From contig NZ_JBHUNX010000001.1 of the NCBI RefSeq assembly GCF_042685645.1, positions 4,340,001-4,404,000 of the forward strand: 64,000 bases of DNA. The letters run 5' to 3'. Shown one piece after another: positions 32,775 to 42,339 of this stretch (position 1 is the stretch's first letter; each line of letters starts with the position of its first letter). The notes under the pieces were generated by a model, which had not been told where the DNA came from, did not search any database, and saw only the letters and a program-made list of their open reading frames with translations. Made by a program: the position numbers and the translations under genes. This DNA is from Salininema proteolyticum. GTDB lineage: Bacteria; Actinomycetota; Actinomycetes; Mycobacteriales; Micromonosporaceae.

Positions 32775-34616
32775 CTAGAAGGCGTCCTCGGAGACGTGCA
32801 TGGCGGTCAGGTCCGAGTTCTCGACGATCTTCCGGTCGGAGGTCAGGCGGGGCAGGACCTCGTTGGCGAAGAACTCCGCCGTGGCGACCTTGCCCTTGTA
32901 GAACTCCTCGTCGCTTCCGCCGTCGAGCTTCGCCTGCGCCACCTCGGCCTGGCGGAGCAGCAGCCACGCGACCATGAGGTCGCCGGTGGCCAGCAGCAGG
33001 CGCCGCGAGTGCAGGCCCGTCGTGTAGAACTCCTCGCCCGGCTCGCCGCCCATGGCGGACATGAGCGCCGGCTGCAGGGCGGCGATGATGCCCTGGACGT
33101 CGCCGAGGGCGCGCTGGACCTTGGCGCGGACGCCGGCCAGGTTCTCGGCGCCGTCCTCGAGGGACTCGCCGATCTCGGTGGCGATGGTCATGAGCGCCTC
33201 GCCGTTGTTCTTCACGATCTTGCGGAACAGGAAGTCCAGGCTCTGGATCGCCGTGGTGCCCTCGTAGAGGCTGTCGATCTTCGAGTCGCGGACGTACTGC
33301 TCGATCGGGTAGTCCTGCAGGAAGCCCGAGCCGCCGAAGGTCTGCAGAGTCTCGTGGCTCAGCATCTCGTAGGCGCGCTCCGAGCCGCAGCCCTTCACGA
33401 GCGGAAGGAGCAGGTCGTTGATCGCGTCGAACTCCTTGGCGTCGTCGTGCTCGCCGTCGATCTCGGCCAGGCGGGACTTGTCCTGCCAGGAGGCGGTGTA
33501 GGCGACCAGGGCGCGCAGACCCTCGGAGTAGGCCTTCTGCATCAGCAGGGAGCGGCGCACGTCCGGGTGGTTGATGATCGGGACGCGCGGAGCGGTCTTG
33601 TCCGTCGAGCGGCGGAGGTCGGCGCCCTGGACGCGGCTCTTCGAGTAGTCCAGCGCGTTGAGGTAGCCGGTCGACAGGGCGGACATGGCCTTGGTGCCGA
33701 CCATCATGCGCGCGTACTCGATGATGAGGAACATCTGGCGGATGCCCTCGTGGCGCTCGCCGAGCAGCCAGCCCTTGGCCGGGGCCTTCTCGCCGAAGGT
33801 CATCTCGCACGTGGAGGAGACCTTGAGGCCCATCTTCTTCTCGACGTTGGTGGCGTAGACGCCGTTGCGCTCGCCGAGCTCGCCCGTCTCGCCGTCGAAG
33901 TGGTACTTCGGGACCACGAAGAGGCTCAGGCCCTTGGTGCCGGGGCCGCCGACGCCCTCCTCGCCGACCGGGCGCGCGAGGACGTAGTGGATGATGTTGT
34001 CCGCGATGTCGCTGTCGCCCGAGGTGATGAAGCGCTTGACGCCCTCGATGTGGTACGAGCCGTCGGGCTGCTTATAGGCCTTGGTGACTCCCGCGCCGAC
34101 GTCGGAGCCGGCGTCGGGCTCGGTGAGGACCATGGTGGCGCCCCACTGCTTCTCGATGGCGATCTTCGCCCACTGCTTCTGCTCCTCGGTGCCCTCCTGC
34201 CACATGGTCGTGGCGAAGGACGGGCCGGCGGCGTACATGAAGATGGCCGGGTTGGAGCCGAGGATGAGCTCGGCCAGCGACCACCACAGGGCTCGCGGAG
34301 CGTAGGTGCCGCCGAGCTCGTCGGGCAGGTCGAGGCGCCAGAACTCGCCGTCCATGAGGGTGCGGAAGCTCTTGCGGACGGACTCGGGAAGTTTGACGTC
34401 GCCGGTGGCCGGGTCGAAGTCGGTGCCCGCGCGGTCCCCCTCCACGTAGCTCGTGGCAAGGTCGTTCTCGGCGATCGCGGCCACCTGCTGGAGGATCTCC
34501 TTGGCCACGTCGACATCCAGATCACTGAACGAAGGATGGTCGAGGGTCTTCTGGGTGTCGAAGACCTCGAAAAGGTTGAACTCCAGGTCACGGAGGTTGT
34601 GGCGGTAGTGCGTCAT
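32775..34616 (-). CDS. Acyl-CoA dehydrogenase (FadE-type, about 610 residues)
   Basis: A flavoprotein that oxidises acyl-CoA to enoyl-CoA. The N-terminal extension (THYRHNLRDLEFNLFEVF) is typical of the long actinobacterial class. Core motifs are MVLTEPDAGSDVGAG, KRFITSGD, and YEGTTAIQSLDFLFRKI with the catalytic Glu in YEGTT. A C-terminal helical domain completes the 613 residues. The start at 34616 is favoured by GAAGGA; an earlier ATG (34664) is not. It is alone, so beta-oxidation partners are elsewhere. Confidence 0.93.
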   Translation of the reverse strand: MTHYRHNLRDLEFNLFEVFDTQKTLDHPSFSDLDVDVAKEILQQVAAIAENDLATSYVEGDRAGTDFDPATGDVKLPESVRKSFRTLMDGEFWRLDLPDELGGTYAPRALWWSLAELILGSNPAIFMYAAGPSFATTMWQEGTEEQKQWAKIAIEKQWGATMVLTEPDAGSDVGAGVTKAYKQPDGSYHIEGVKRFITSGDSDIADNIIHYVLARPVGEEGVGGPGTKGLSLFVVPKYHFDGETGELGERNGVYATNVEKKMGLKVSSTCEMTFGEKAPAKGWLLGERHEGIRQMFLIIEYARMMVGTKAMSALSTGYLNALDYSKSRVQGADLRRSTDKTAPRVPIINHPDVRRSLLMQKAYSEGLRALVAYTASWQDKSRLAEIDGEHDDAKEFDAINDLLLPLVKGCGSERAYEMLSHETLQTFGGSGFLQDYPIEQYVRDSKIDSLYEGTTAIQSLDFLFRKIVKNNGEALMTIATEIGESLEDGAENLAGVRAKVQRALGDVQGIIAALQPALMSAMGGEPGEEFYTTGLHSRRLLLATGDLMVAWLLLRQAEVAQAKLDGGSDEEFYKGKVATAEFFANEVLPRLTSDRKIVENSDLTAMHVSEDAF

Positions 34617-34812
34617 TGCGATTCCTTCATTGGACTGCTGAGTTAGCTCCATCATATTACTCACCAGTAGCTCATGGCAAGTTTCGGGGGCGGTGATTCG
34701 GTGGCGCAGTTGTCAGGAAGGCGACTGATACGGGCGTAACTTGCCTGCGGGTGCCTCGTTGACCTTAGTGACCCGTCGTTTGTACGAAGAACACCCCCGG
34801 GAAGGAGCGGCT

Positions 34813-35628
34813 ATGGACACCGAGAGAGGCAGCGCGGCATTGGGGCTGGAGGTCCGTCTACCAAGCCAGCGTACCGGCGGAAACGTCGCGATTCGGGAGG
34901 TGGACGGCGAGTCCGCGGGTCGGCCCGCGGCGGGCCCCGGGGGTGCGACGGCGGGGCGGCCGGTCGACGTCGACTGGAAGAGCGCCGAAAAGGGCGACGG
35001 TCGCGCGGGTGACGTCTCACCGCCGGCCCGGGGACTCCCCGGTACCGGCGCGGGCGGGAAGAACGCGGGTCCGTCCGCGGGATCCCTGCTCTTCACGCTG
35101 GCGGCGCCGTCCCGGGAGCCCGTTCCCTTCCCCTTCCCCGTTTCCGCTCCCGCCGACGGATCCGCGGCATTCGGCGAGGGGACCGCACTGTCCGGGGATA
35201 CGGCCCTCGACGAGACCGTGACCTCGGGTGGAGCCCCGTCGCCCGCTTCGGCGCTGCTGCTCGGCGACGGCGGAGCGCCCGGCACGGAGGTCCCTGGGGA
35301 GTCCGGCCGGTCAGAGCTTGACGGGTTCAGCCTTCCTCCGATCACCACCGAGCACGCAACGACGCCCGGGGCCGTGTCCCGGGATGAGACGACGGACGGC
35401 GGGGTCGCAGTCGCTCCTCCGGCCCCGGCCGTCACCTTCGAGGCCACTGTCCTGCTCGACGCGGTCGAGCCGGGAAAGGTGGACCGCGCCGGGCGGGGGA
35501 GGATCTACGTCGGCAGGCACCGCCGGCGCCGCCCGCTCTGGTACCGGATCGTGACCAGGAGCCTCGTCGAGGAGAGCGCCCTGGCGGTGTTCAGCGACGG
35601 CGCGAGCCTGGTCCCTGGGAAGGCCTGA
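34813..35628 (+). CDS. Low-complexity protein with C-terminal basic region, unknown
   Basis: 271 residues. The first 210 are Gly/Ala/Pro/Ser-rich with no visible domain; the last 60 are more ordered: AVTFEATVLLDAVEPGKVDRAGRGRIYVGRHRRRRPLWYRIVTRSLVEES. AAGGAG lies 6 bases before the ATG at 34813, supporting translation. No signal peptide or membrane helix. Function unknown; it converges with the phosphatase gene. Confidence 0.65.
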   Translation: MDTERGSAALGLEVRLPSQRTGGNVAIREVDGESAGRPAAGPGGATAGRPVDVDWKSAEKGDGRAGDVSPPARGLPGTGAGGKNAGPSAGSLLFTLAAPSREPVPFPFPVSAPADGSAAFGEGTALSGDTALDETVTSGGAPSPASALLLGDGGAPGTEVPGESGRSELDGFSLPPITTEHATTPGAVSRDETTDGGVAVAPPAPAVTFEATVLLDAVEPGKVDRAGRGRIYVGRHRRRRPLWYRIVTRSLVEESALAVFSDGASLVPGKA

Positions 35629-35763
35629 GACCGGCGCTCGGCGCGGTGCGGCGGGTCACCTGCTTCCCGACCGCCCGCGAGCGTGCGAGGTCGTCGAGGT
35701 CCGGCGGGGCGCATTCGTCCGCCGGTTCCGGGAACTCGGCTTGCTCCGGGAGTGCGAGGCCAC

Positions 35764-36894
35764 CTAGGGCCGTTGCACGGGCGCGTCGTCGCCGGCCGGC
35801 CTCGCCTCCTCGCGCGAGGGCGGCTCCGAGCCCGTCTGCGGGACGTATTCGAGCAGCATGAGGGCGATGTCGTCCGTGACCTGGTTGTGGATCCAGTCGC
35901 GCACGGCGTCCTCCAGGGAGTCGAGTGCGTCCCCCACGTCGCCGTGGCCGATCAGGCCCTGGGCGCGCTGGAAGAGAGGGAAGAACTCGCCCTCGCGGCG
36001 CGCCTCGGCCAGGCCGTCGGTGTAGAGGAGGACCCGGTCGCCCGGGCGCAGGCGGAACGAGACCGAGGTGTAGGAGCCTCCGAGCCCGAAGGGCGGGGCG
36101 ACGGTCCGAGTCTCCAGGTAGTCGACCGTCCCGTTGCGGAGCAGCAGCGGAGGCGGATGTCCGGCGTTGACCAGCTCCAGGGTGCCGCCGCGCTCCTGTC
36201 CGAGCAGGCCGGTCACGAAGTCCTCCTCGGTGGCGTTGCGGGACACGGACTGGTCCAGGCCCGAGGCCAGGTACGTCAGGTCGGCGCGGTCGAAGGCCAC
36301 GAAGCGGAAGGCCCCCAGGACCGTCGAGGTCAAGCGGACGGTCTTCAACCCGTGCCCGCGGGCGTCGCCCACGATGAACCGGACGCCGAACTGCGTCTCC
36401 AGCACCTCGTACAGGTCGCCGCCGATCTGGGTGCCCTGCTGGGGCGCGATATAGCGCGCGGCGATGAGGAACGGGCCGGTCTTCTTCGGAAGGGGCCGCA
36501 TGATCGCCTTCTGCGCCACGGCGGCGATCTCCGTCGCGGCCTCCAGCCGCGTCCGGCCCCTCTCCCTGGACACGCTGAGCGCGATGGCGGAGAGCGCCGC
36601 GATCACGATCAGGCCGATGTCCACCCAGTGCTGGTGGACGGGGTGTATGCCCAGATTCGGCATGGAGTAGACGATGGCGGTGGCCGCCACTACGGAGGCG
36701 GCCCCGATGCCTAGGGTGACGGGCCAGGTGAAGAAGAGGGCGACGATCATCGGCGGCGCGATGAGGATGGAGATCGCGTGGATGGAGGAGTGCGTGAACA
36801 GCTCCCACGCCGTCAGCCCGAGGACGACGGCGGTGGCGGTGAACAGGCTCAGCCACAGCTTGGGCGGGACTTGCGACACCGGCCGGACGACCAT
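35764..36894 (-). CDS. Membrane PP2C/SpoIIE-type Ser/Thr phosphatase
   Basis: 376 residues: three to four N-terminal membrane helices (LWLSLFTATAVVLGLTAW, ISILIAPPMIVALFFTW, LGIGAASVVAATAIVY, IGLIVIAALSAIAL), then a SpoIIE catalytic domain with QIGGDLYEV, VGDARGHGLKTVRL (metal-binding Asp), AGHPPPLLL, DRVLLYTDGLAE and DDIALMLL. These enzymes often dephosphorylate anti-anti-sigma factors in partner-switch pathways; no partner is encoded nearby. AGGAGGAGG precedes the ATG. Confidence 0.92.
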   Translation of the reverse strand: MVVRPVSQVPPKLWLSLFTATAVVLGLTAWELFTHSSIHAISILIAPPMIVALFFTWPVTLGIGAASVVAATAIVYSMPNLGIHPVHQHWVDIGLIVIAALSAIALSVSRERGRTRLEAATEIAAVAQKAIMRPLPKKTGPFLIAARYIAPQQGTQIGGDLYEVLETQFGVRFIVGDARGHGLKTVRLTSTVLGAFRFVAFDRADLTYLASGLDQSVSRNATEEDFVTGLLGQERGGTLELVNAGHPPPLLLRNGTVDYLETRTVAPPFGLGGSYTSVSFRLRPGDRVLLYTDGLAEARREGEFFPLFQRAQGLIGHGDVGDALDSLEDAVRDWIHNQVTDDIALMLLEYVPQTGSEPPSREEARPAGDDAPVQRP

Positions 36895-37377
36895 CGCTCC
36901 ACCTCCTCCTTCGACGTGAACGGGCGCATGGGTGGTACACCCTACCGCAACGGTTTTACCAGAAAGTTTGTTGGTGGATAGGGGCTCTCACTTCAGGGTG
37001 TCACTGATTTCGGCGGATCTGGTGAATTTCTTTCCATTGCCCGCCAAGCGGGGACGGACCGGACGCAAGGGACGCGGTCCGGGGCCGGGACGAAAGGACA
37101 TTCCGGGCGGTATGGAGCCGGAGGGCGGGCCGGGCGGGGCGAAGCACCCGAACGCGGGAGGGGGCGAGCCCCGGGGCCGACCGATCCTCACCGATTCGAA
37201 AGTGCCCTACCGAATCGACCGAGTCCTACTGGACCGGCGGAGCTCCGCCGGACTGCCGGGGCCTCGCCGAACTGACTGAGTCTCGCCGGGCCGGCGGAAT
37301 CCGGATCACTGCCGGTGGCGGCGTTGGGCACGTCTCCGAACCTTGTTCTACCCGTGGTCAGGTGCCAAGCTTATAAG
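36895..37377. other. Intergenic region, no recognised gene
   Basis: Nearly 480 bases between divergent genes. The first 100 are relatively AT-rich and hold the phosphatase promoter. Further on there is an 18-bp perfect palindrome CCGGCGGAGCTCCGCCGG (37234-37251) in GC-rich DNA. No ORF looks real. Confidence 0.4.
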
Positions 37378-37857
37378 GTGCCAGTCAAGAGAGAAGCCGA
37401 CATCAGGATCAAGGCGGAGCCGTACGCCAACCCCCTCGCACAGCAGTTGTGCGAAGAGATCCAGGACGAGTACCGCAACCGCTACGGAGGCGACGGCGAC
37501 CAGAGCCCGATCGACCCCGACGACTTCGACCCGCCGCAGGGGATCTTCCTCATCGCGTACGACACCGACGGCGAGGCCCTCGGCTGCGGGGCGTGGAAGA
37601 CGGTCGACCCCGAGACCGTCGAGTTCAAGCGCATCTACGTGCGCGAGCACGCCCGCCGGAGGGGCCTGGCGCGCCTCATCATGGAGGACCTGGAGTCCAC
37701 GGCCCGCGACGCCGGCCGCAGCCGCGTAATCCTCTTCACCGGGCCCGAGCAGCCCGAGGCGATCGCCATGTACGAGGCGATGGGATACACCCCGATCGAA
37801 CCGTTCGGTGCCTATGCGGAGTACGAGGACACCGTCCACGTCGGCAAGGCGCTCTGA
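37378..37857 (+). CDS. GNAT-family N-acetyltransferase
   Basis: A 159-residue acetyltransferase: FLIAYDTDGEALGCGAWKTV, VEFKRIYVREHARRRGLARLIMEDLE with the acetyl-CoA loop RRRGLA, and AMYEAMGYTPIEPFGAY. A short GTG start (37378) is chosen because homology begins at about KREADIRIKAEPY; further in-frame starts lie upstream to 37315 and none has a clear ribosome-binding site. Substrate unknown. Confidence 0.83.
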   Translation: MPVKREADIRIKAEPYANPLAQQLCEEIQDEYRNRYGGDGDQSPIDPDDFDPPQGIFLIAYDTDGEALGCGAWKTVDPETVEFKRIYVREHARRRGLARLIMEDLESTARDAGRSRVILFTGPEQPEAIAMYEAMGYTPIEPFGAYAEYEDTVHVGKAL

Positions 37858-37910
37858 GAACCCGGGTCGGACCGGCGGGGCCGCGAACGGCGCCTCAGGG
37901 ACTCGGACAC

Positions 37911-37947
37911 GCGAAAGGGCCCTCCGGAAACCGGAGGGCCCTTTCGC
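37911..37947. terminator. Bidirectional terminator between GNAT gene and tRNA-Gly
   Basis: A 17-bp perfect stem (GCGAAAGGGCCCTCCGG and its complement) with an AAA loop. Serves the rightward GNAT gene and the leftward tRNA. Confidence 0.88.
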
Positions 37948-37952
37948 CTCGG

Positions 37953-38023
37953 AGCGGATGACGGGAATCGAACCCGCGCTATCAGCTTGGGAAGCTGAGG
38001 TTCTACCATTGAACTACATCCGC
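37953..38023 (-). tRNA. tRNA-Gly(TCC)
   Basis: A 71-base cloverleaf: acceptor GCGGATG / CATCCGC, D-arm AGTTCAATGGTAGAAC, anticodon TCC in CTTCCCA, T-arm CGGGTTCGATTCCCG, discriminator T, no encoded CCA. Confidence 0.97.
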
Positions 38024-38266
38024 GTGCGAATCCTTCACCTTCAAGGGAAAACAACCCGTCCGGCGTGGAATCGGACTCCAGTATATTACGCGCCTCCGGC
38101 GACCGCAATCGCGGGCCGACACTAATCCGGGATGGCCACACCGAGGCCCCGCGACGGGCCCGCCTCCGCACCCGGCCGGGACCTGCGATCACCCTGGGAC
38201 GCCGGGACGTCGGCGAAATCGCGACGCGACCGGGAACGGGAATCCTGTTCCAAGCGTCACATCGGT

Positions 38267-40117
38267 ATGAACGGCAGAACAGTACACCCTTGGCGGTCGA
38301 TGGCGGCCGTCTCCGCCGCTGGCGCCCTGGCGCTCACGGCGGCCTGCACCTCCACCTCCCCCACCCCGGACCCCGAGCCGGCGGTGCCGGCGGAGTGGGT
38401 CGACTCCGCGATGCTGGCGACCTACGACTCCTGCGACAAGGTCATGACGACCCTCGCGAACAGGGTCACCGCGGCCGTCGAGGCGCGGGGGCCGGACCGG
38501 ACCCGCGCGGTCGAGGACCTCGAGGCGGCCCCCGAAGCGGCGACGTCCGACGACGCCGCCGGCGGCTCCGAGGGGAAGGAGTACTCCGAGACCAACGTCG
38601 CGGAGGCCGGCGTCGACGAACCGGACGTGGTGAAGACGGACGGCGACTTCCTCTACAGCGTCCACGGCGGCACCCTCAGAAAGGTCGACGCCGAGTCCGG
38701 CGCCGTGGTCCACGAGTACGAGTTCCCCGAAAGCGCCTGGAACGCGAACCTTCTGCTGACGGAGGACTCGATCGTCGTGTTCACCGACATGGACGACGAG
38801 AACGCCCGCGGCCGGACGGTCCACACCGTCTCCAAGTTCGACAAGTCCGACCTGACTCCCCGCGACGAGGTCCGCGTGGAGGGCTCCGGAGTCGACGCCC
38901 GCCTCACCGGCGGCCAAGTGCGCCTGGCGGTGTCCTCGACCCCCGAGGTCGAGCTCTACACCGGCGGCGAACCAGTCGCGGACGTCCTGGCCGACGCCGA
39001 CGTCTCCTCCTGGGTGCCGGCGGTCCGGACCAACGGCGAGGAGCAGGAGCCCTCCTGCGCCGACATAGCCGTCCCCGCCGAGTACGGCGGCGGCTCGACG
39101 CTCACGGTGGGCGCGCTGGACGTGGACGCCTCCTGGGACGGCTTCGACCCGCTGACGGTCATGGCCGACGGCCAGACCGTCTACGGCACCCCCGACGCCC
39201 TGTACATCTCGCACAGTCCCGGAATCGCCTGGTACGGCCCCGAGAGCAAGGACGAGACGGAGATCTTCCGCTTCACGTTCAACGGCACCGACCCGGTCCT
39301 GGTGGGCGAGGCGGCGGTCCCGGGCTACCTCCTCAACCAGTACTCCATGAACGAGCACGACGGGCACCTCCGCGTGGCCACGACCGAGGAGCCGCGCTGG
39401 GGCTTCGAACCGCGCGGGTTCGCGCCCGAGGCGGAGGAGAAGTCCTCGTCGACGGTCACCGTCTTCGCCGTGGAGGACCGTTCCCTGGAGAAGGCCTCCG
39501 CGATAGGCGGTCTCGGCGAGGACGAACGGATCTACGCCGTCCGGTTCATCGGCGACACGGGATACGTCGTCACCTTCCGGCAGACCGACCCGCTCTACAC
39601 CGTCGACCTGTCCGACCCGCGCGACCCCGAGGTCACCGGCGAACTGAAGATCACCGGCTACTCGGCCTACCTGCACCCCATGGGAACCGGCCGGCTGCTG
39701 GGCGTGGGGCAGGAGGCCGACGAGCAGGGCCGCACCGAGGGCATGCAGGTCAGCCTGTTCGACGTCTCCGGCGACGAGGCGGCGGTGCTCGACCAGTACG
39801 TCGACCCCGGCTCCCACGCGTCGGTCGAGTTCGACTCGCACGCGTTCCTGTACTGGGAGCCGCGCTCGCTGTTGGCGCTGCCGGCCACCGACTGGAGCGG
39901 CGGCTACAGCGCCTCGGTGAACCTCCTGGAGGTCAAGGGCGACGAGATCTCCGACGCGGGCGAGATCGACGCGACGGAGCTGGCGGGCGAGGGTTACTTC
40001 GAGACGGGCTCCATGCGAACCCTCGTCATCGGCGACACGCTCTGGACCGTGGACCGGGGCGGCGCCGTGGCCACGAACCTGGACGACCTCTCCGACAGCA
40101 CCGTCCACCGGTGGTGA
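38267..40117 (+). CDS. Beta-propeller domain lipoprotein
   Basis: 616 residues. The lipoprotein signal MNGRTVHPWRSMAAVSAAGA ends in the lipobox LTAAC, predicting a lipid-anchored extracytoplasmic protein. The mature part matches the secreted beta-propeller family (PF09826 type): YSETNVAEAGVDEPDVVKTDG, DFLYSVHGGTLRKVD, VRFIGDTGYVVTFRQTDPLYTVDLSDPRDPEVTGELKITGYSAYLHP-like repeats (here GYSAYLHPMG). Function in the family is unknown. The start at 38267 is chosen because the signal begins there. Confidence 0.9.
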   Translation: MNGRTVHPWRSMAAVSAAGALALTAACTSTSPTPDPEPAVPAEWVDSAMLATYDSCDKVMTTLANRVTAAVEARGPDRTRAVEDLEAAPEAATSDDAAGGSEGKEYSETNVAEAGVDEPDVVKTDGDFLYSVHGGTLRKVDAESGAVVHEYEFPESAWNANLLLTEDSIVVFTDMDDENARGRTVHTVSKFDKSDLTPRDEVRVEGSGVDARLTGGQVRLAVSSTPEVELYTGGEPVADVLADADVSSWVPAVRTNGEEQEPSCADIAVPAEYGGGSTLTVGALDVDASWDGFDPLTVMADGQTVYGTPDALYISHSPGIAWYGPESKDETEIFRFTFNGTDPVLVGEAAVPGYLLNQYSMNEHDGHLRVATTEEPRWGFEPRGFAPEAEEKSSSTVTVFAVEDRSLEKASAIGGLGEDERIYAVRFIGDTGYVVTFRQTDPLYTVDLSDPRDPEVTGELKITGYSAYLHPMGTGRLLGVGQEADEQGRTEGMQVSLFDVSGDEAAVLDQYVDPGSHASVEFDSHAFLYWEPRSLLALPATDWSGGYSASVNLLEVKGDEISDAGEIDATELAGEGYFETGSMRTLVIGDTLWTVDRGGAVATNLDDLSDSTVHRW

Positions 40118-40123
40118 GGCGGA

Positions 40124-41395
40124 TCAGGTCCAGCGGAAGTACCAGGCGCGGGACCTGATCATGTGCTCGGCGAGGTCCTGGACGGTGGGGACTCCGGAGT
40201 CCAGGAGGTCGGGGCAGTAGGCGTAGGCCTCGTGCGCCGCCTCCAGGGCCTCGGAGTCCGTCTCCGGCGGGTGCGAGACGAACAGCTCGATGACGTCGAA
40301 GGTCATGGCGATGACGTCGATGTCGTACTTCTCGTCCCAGTGTTTGAGGATCGCGGCGTGCTCGGCGCCGTAGAGCTCCCAGTTGGTGGACCCCTTCCAG
40401 GAAACCAGGGCGGGGATCTGCCACGAGTGCTCGGCCCGGACCAGGCCGAGGAGCCCCGACCGGGTCGGGGTGTCGAAGTCGGTGTCATTGCGGCGCTGGA
40501 GGATCGGCACCCCGCGGGCGGGCTCGCCGGCCTCGGCGGACTTGTGCTGCAGGACGATCGCCGGGTCTATGCTCTCGGCGCGGCCCAGCTCCTCGTCGCC
40601 CTCGTGGATGATCGACTCGCCGCCGTCGCGCCAGTCCTCGGCGCTCCCCAACAGCACCGGCATCCATCCGGTCCGCTCGGCGGCCTGCCGGACCGACAGC
40701 CACGTCGTGAGTGCCTCCGAGGCGCTGACCGGAGCGGCCCACAGCGTCGTTGCGGGCAGGGTGGCCAGCTTCTGCAAGCGCCCCACCGAGACTCCGGCCT
40801 CGGCCAGGGCGGGCCGGGGCGACTCGGGATTGGGTATCTCGCCGCGCTGTTCGTCCGGCGGAGGCGGCGGCGGGGTCAGGGTGAGCAGGTCGCGGCTCGG
40901 CCTCGGTGGAGTGAACATGGCTCCAGTATCGTCCATCTCCCCGTCGTCCGCATCCAGCTCCTCCTCTGGCGGCGTGGCGGGTTCGGACGCCTTTCGGCCG
41001 GGGCTCTGCTTGACCGACGCGGCGACGATGGGCTCGTCGAGCGACGGGTCGGCCGGGACGTCCGGCGCGGTGGCCTGGGCGACGGGGAAGGGGATGACGC
41101 CGGGGGGCGGTTCCTCCGCGCCTTCGCCGTCCGGCGCGGACTCCTCTTCTTCTATTTCTTCTATCGGGGCCTCGGGCTCCTCGGCGGTTTCGTCCTCCGC
41201 CGCCGAGGCGGCCGGGGCGGAGTCGTCCAGGGCGGCCGACTGGCGTGGCAGGCGCGCGTCGGGCTGGGAGGCGTCCTGCTCCGGGCGGTGTCCGTCTTCA
41301 GGGGTGTCACCGTCGGAGCCGTCGGAAGATCCGGTCTCGGCGGGAACGCTGTCGGGCGTGTCCCGACGGCCGAGTAGTCGTTGGAGCAGTCCCAC
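40124..41395 (-). CDS. DUF4253 domain protein with acidic N-terminal half
   Basis: 423 residues. The first 180 are acidic and disordered (repeated EEP, EIEEEES). The C-terminal 200 fit DUF4253: WQIPALVSWKGSTNWELYGAEHAAILKHWDEKYDIDVIAMTFDVIELFVSHPP, then AYCPDLLDSGVPTVQDLAEHMIRSRAWYFRW. DUF4253 proteins resemble SUKH/immunity-like cytoplasmic proteins, but no toxin gene adjoins. It runs toward the beta-propeller gene; the stops are 6 bases apart. Confidence 0.8.
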   Translation of the reverse strand: MGLLQRLLGRRDTPDSVPAETGSSDGSDGDTPEDGHRPEQDASQPDARLPRQSAALDDSAPAASAAEDETAEEPEAPIEEIEEEESAPDGEGAEEPPPGVIPFPVAQATAPDVPADPSLDEPIVAASVKQSPGRKASEPATPPEEELDADDGEMDDTGAMFTPPRPSRDLLTLTPPPPPPDEQRGEIPNPESPRPALAEAGVSVGRLQKLATLPATTLWAAPVSASEALTTWLSVRQAAERTGWMPVLLGSAEDWRDGGESIIHEGDEELGRAESIDPAIVLQHKSAEAGEPARGVPILQRRNDTDFDTPTRSGLLGLVRAEHSWQIPALVSWKGSTNWELYGAEHAAILKHWDEKYDIDVIAMTFDVIELFVSHPPETDSEALEAAHEAYAYCPDLLDSGVPTVQDLAEHMIRSRAWYFRWT

Positions 41396-41463
41396 GTTTC
41401 CTCATCGTCTCTCGGGCTGTCTGGGCAGGAGTGTCGGCAGGGGCGGTCGCCGACGACGCCGGG

Positions 41464-41556
41464 CTATTTGGATTTCCTCTTCTTGGTGAATAGTAGACCG
41501 AAGAGCCAGGCGGCCCAAAGGATGGTGGCCAGAAGGAAGATCGTCTTGGGGATCAC
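41464..41556 (-). CDS. 30-residue single-pass membrane peptide
   Basis: MIPKTIFLLATILWAAWLFG followed by LLFTKKRKSK: one hydrophobic helix and a positively charged tail. GTG start with GGGAG 5 bases upstream, 15 bases after the SGNH hydrolase stop in the same direction, so it is co-transcribed. The positive-inside rule puts the C-terminus in the cytoplasm. Too small for family recognition. Translation is inferred from the ribosome-binding site and the clean TM profile. Confidence 0.55.
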   Translation of the reverse strand: MIPKTIFLLATILWAAWLFGLLFTKKRKSK

Positions 41557-41571
41557 GGGGGCTCCCGGGGC

Positions 41572-42339
41572 TCAGGAGTCGGAGACGGGGGAGAGCTCGG
41601 GACGCTTGGGGTCCAGGGAATCCCCGCTCGACTGACCGGTCAGGCGGCGTTTGACCCAGGGCCCCAGGTGTTTGCGGGCCCATTGGAGTTTGGAGGCGGC
41701 CTCGGCGGCGGACTCGGCGGGTTCGAGCGACTCGCTCCACTCCGGGATCGGTTCGATGTCGAGGGCCTCGCAGACTCGGGTCGCGACCTGGATGTGGCCC
41801 TTGGTGGACAGGTGCAGGCGGTCCTCGGACCAGAAGACCGGGTTGCGGAAGGCCTCGTCGGGCCAGAGGTCGACCAGGATCGCGTCGTGCCGGTCGGCGA
41901 CGGTGCGGATCATGTCGTTCATGGCGCCGAAGCGCTTGCGCATTAGCGAGGTCCCGGGAAGGTGGTAGGTGACGTCGGCGGAGGTGAAGAGGACGACCTC
42001 GGCGTTGGAGGCCTTGAGCAGGCGGACGACCTCGTGGAGGCGGGTGGCCAGCCGCTGCGGGTGGAAGGACGGGCGCAGCGCGTCGTTGCCTCCGGCGGCG
42101 AAGGACACGAGGTCGGGGTTCTGACGCATGGTCGGGGGGATCTGCTCGTCCACGACGGCGTCGAAGAGGCGGCCGCGGATCGCGAGGTTGGCGTAGGCGA
42201 AGTCCGGGTTGCCGCGCGAGGCGGCCCGGGCGAACTGGTCGGCCCAGCCGCGGGGCCGCCGTCCGGTCGGGGCGGGGTCGCCGACCCCTTCGGTGAAGCT
42301 GTCTCCTACTGCGACGTAACTGGAGTATTTCCCCGTCAT
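41572..42339 (-). CDS. SGNH/GDSL hydrolase
   Basis: A 255-residue lipase/esterase-type hydrolase. Block I GDSFTEG (nucleophile Ser), block II NLAIRGR, block III AAGGNDALRP (GxND) and block V EDRLHLST (catalytic Asp-x-x-His) are all present. No signal peptide, so it is cytoplasmic or peripherally associated. The C-terminal 40 residues are Ser/Asp/Pro-rich. A TM micro-peptide gene follows 15 bases downstream. Confidence 0.9.
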   Translation of the reverse strand: MTGKYSSYVAVGDSFTEGVGDPAPTGRRPRGWADQFARAASRGNPDFAYANLAIRGRLFDAVVDEQIPPTMRQNPDLVSFAAGGNDALRPSFHPQRLATRLHEVVRLLKASNAEVVLFTSADVTYHLPGTSLMRKRFGAMNDMIRTVADRHDAILVDLWPDEAFRNPVFWSEDRLHLSTKGHIQVATRVCEALDIEPIPEWSESLEPAESAAEAASKLQWARKHLGPWVKRRLTGQSSGDSLDPKRPELSPVSDS

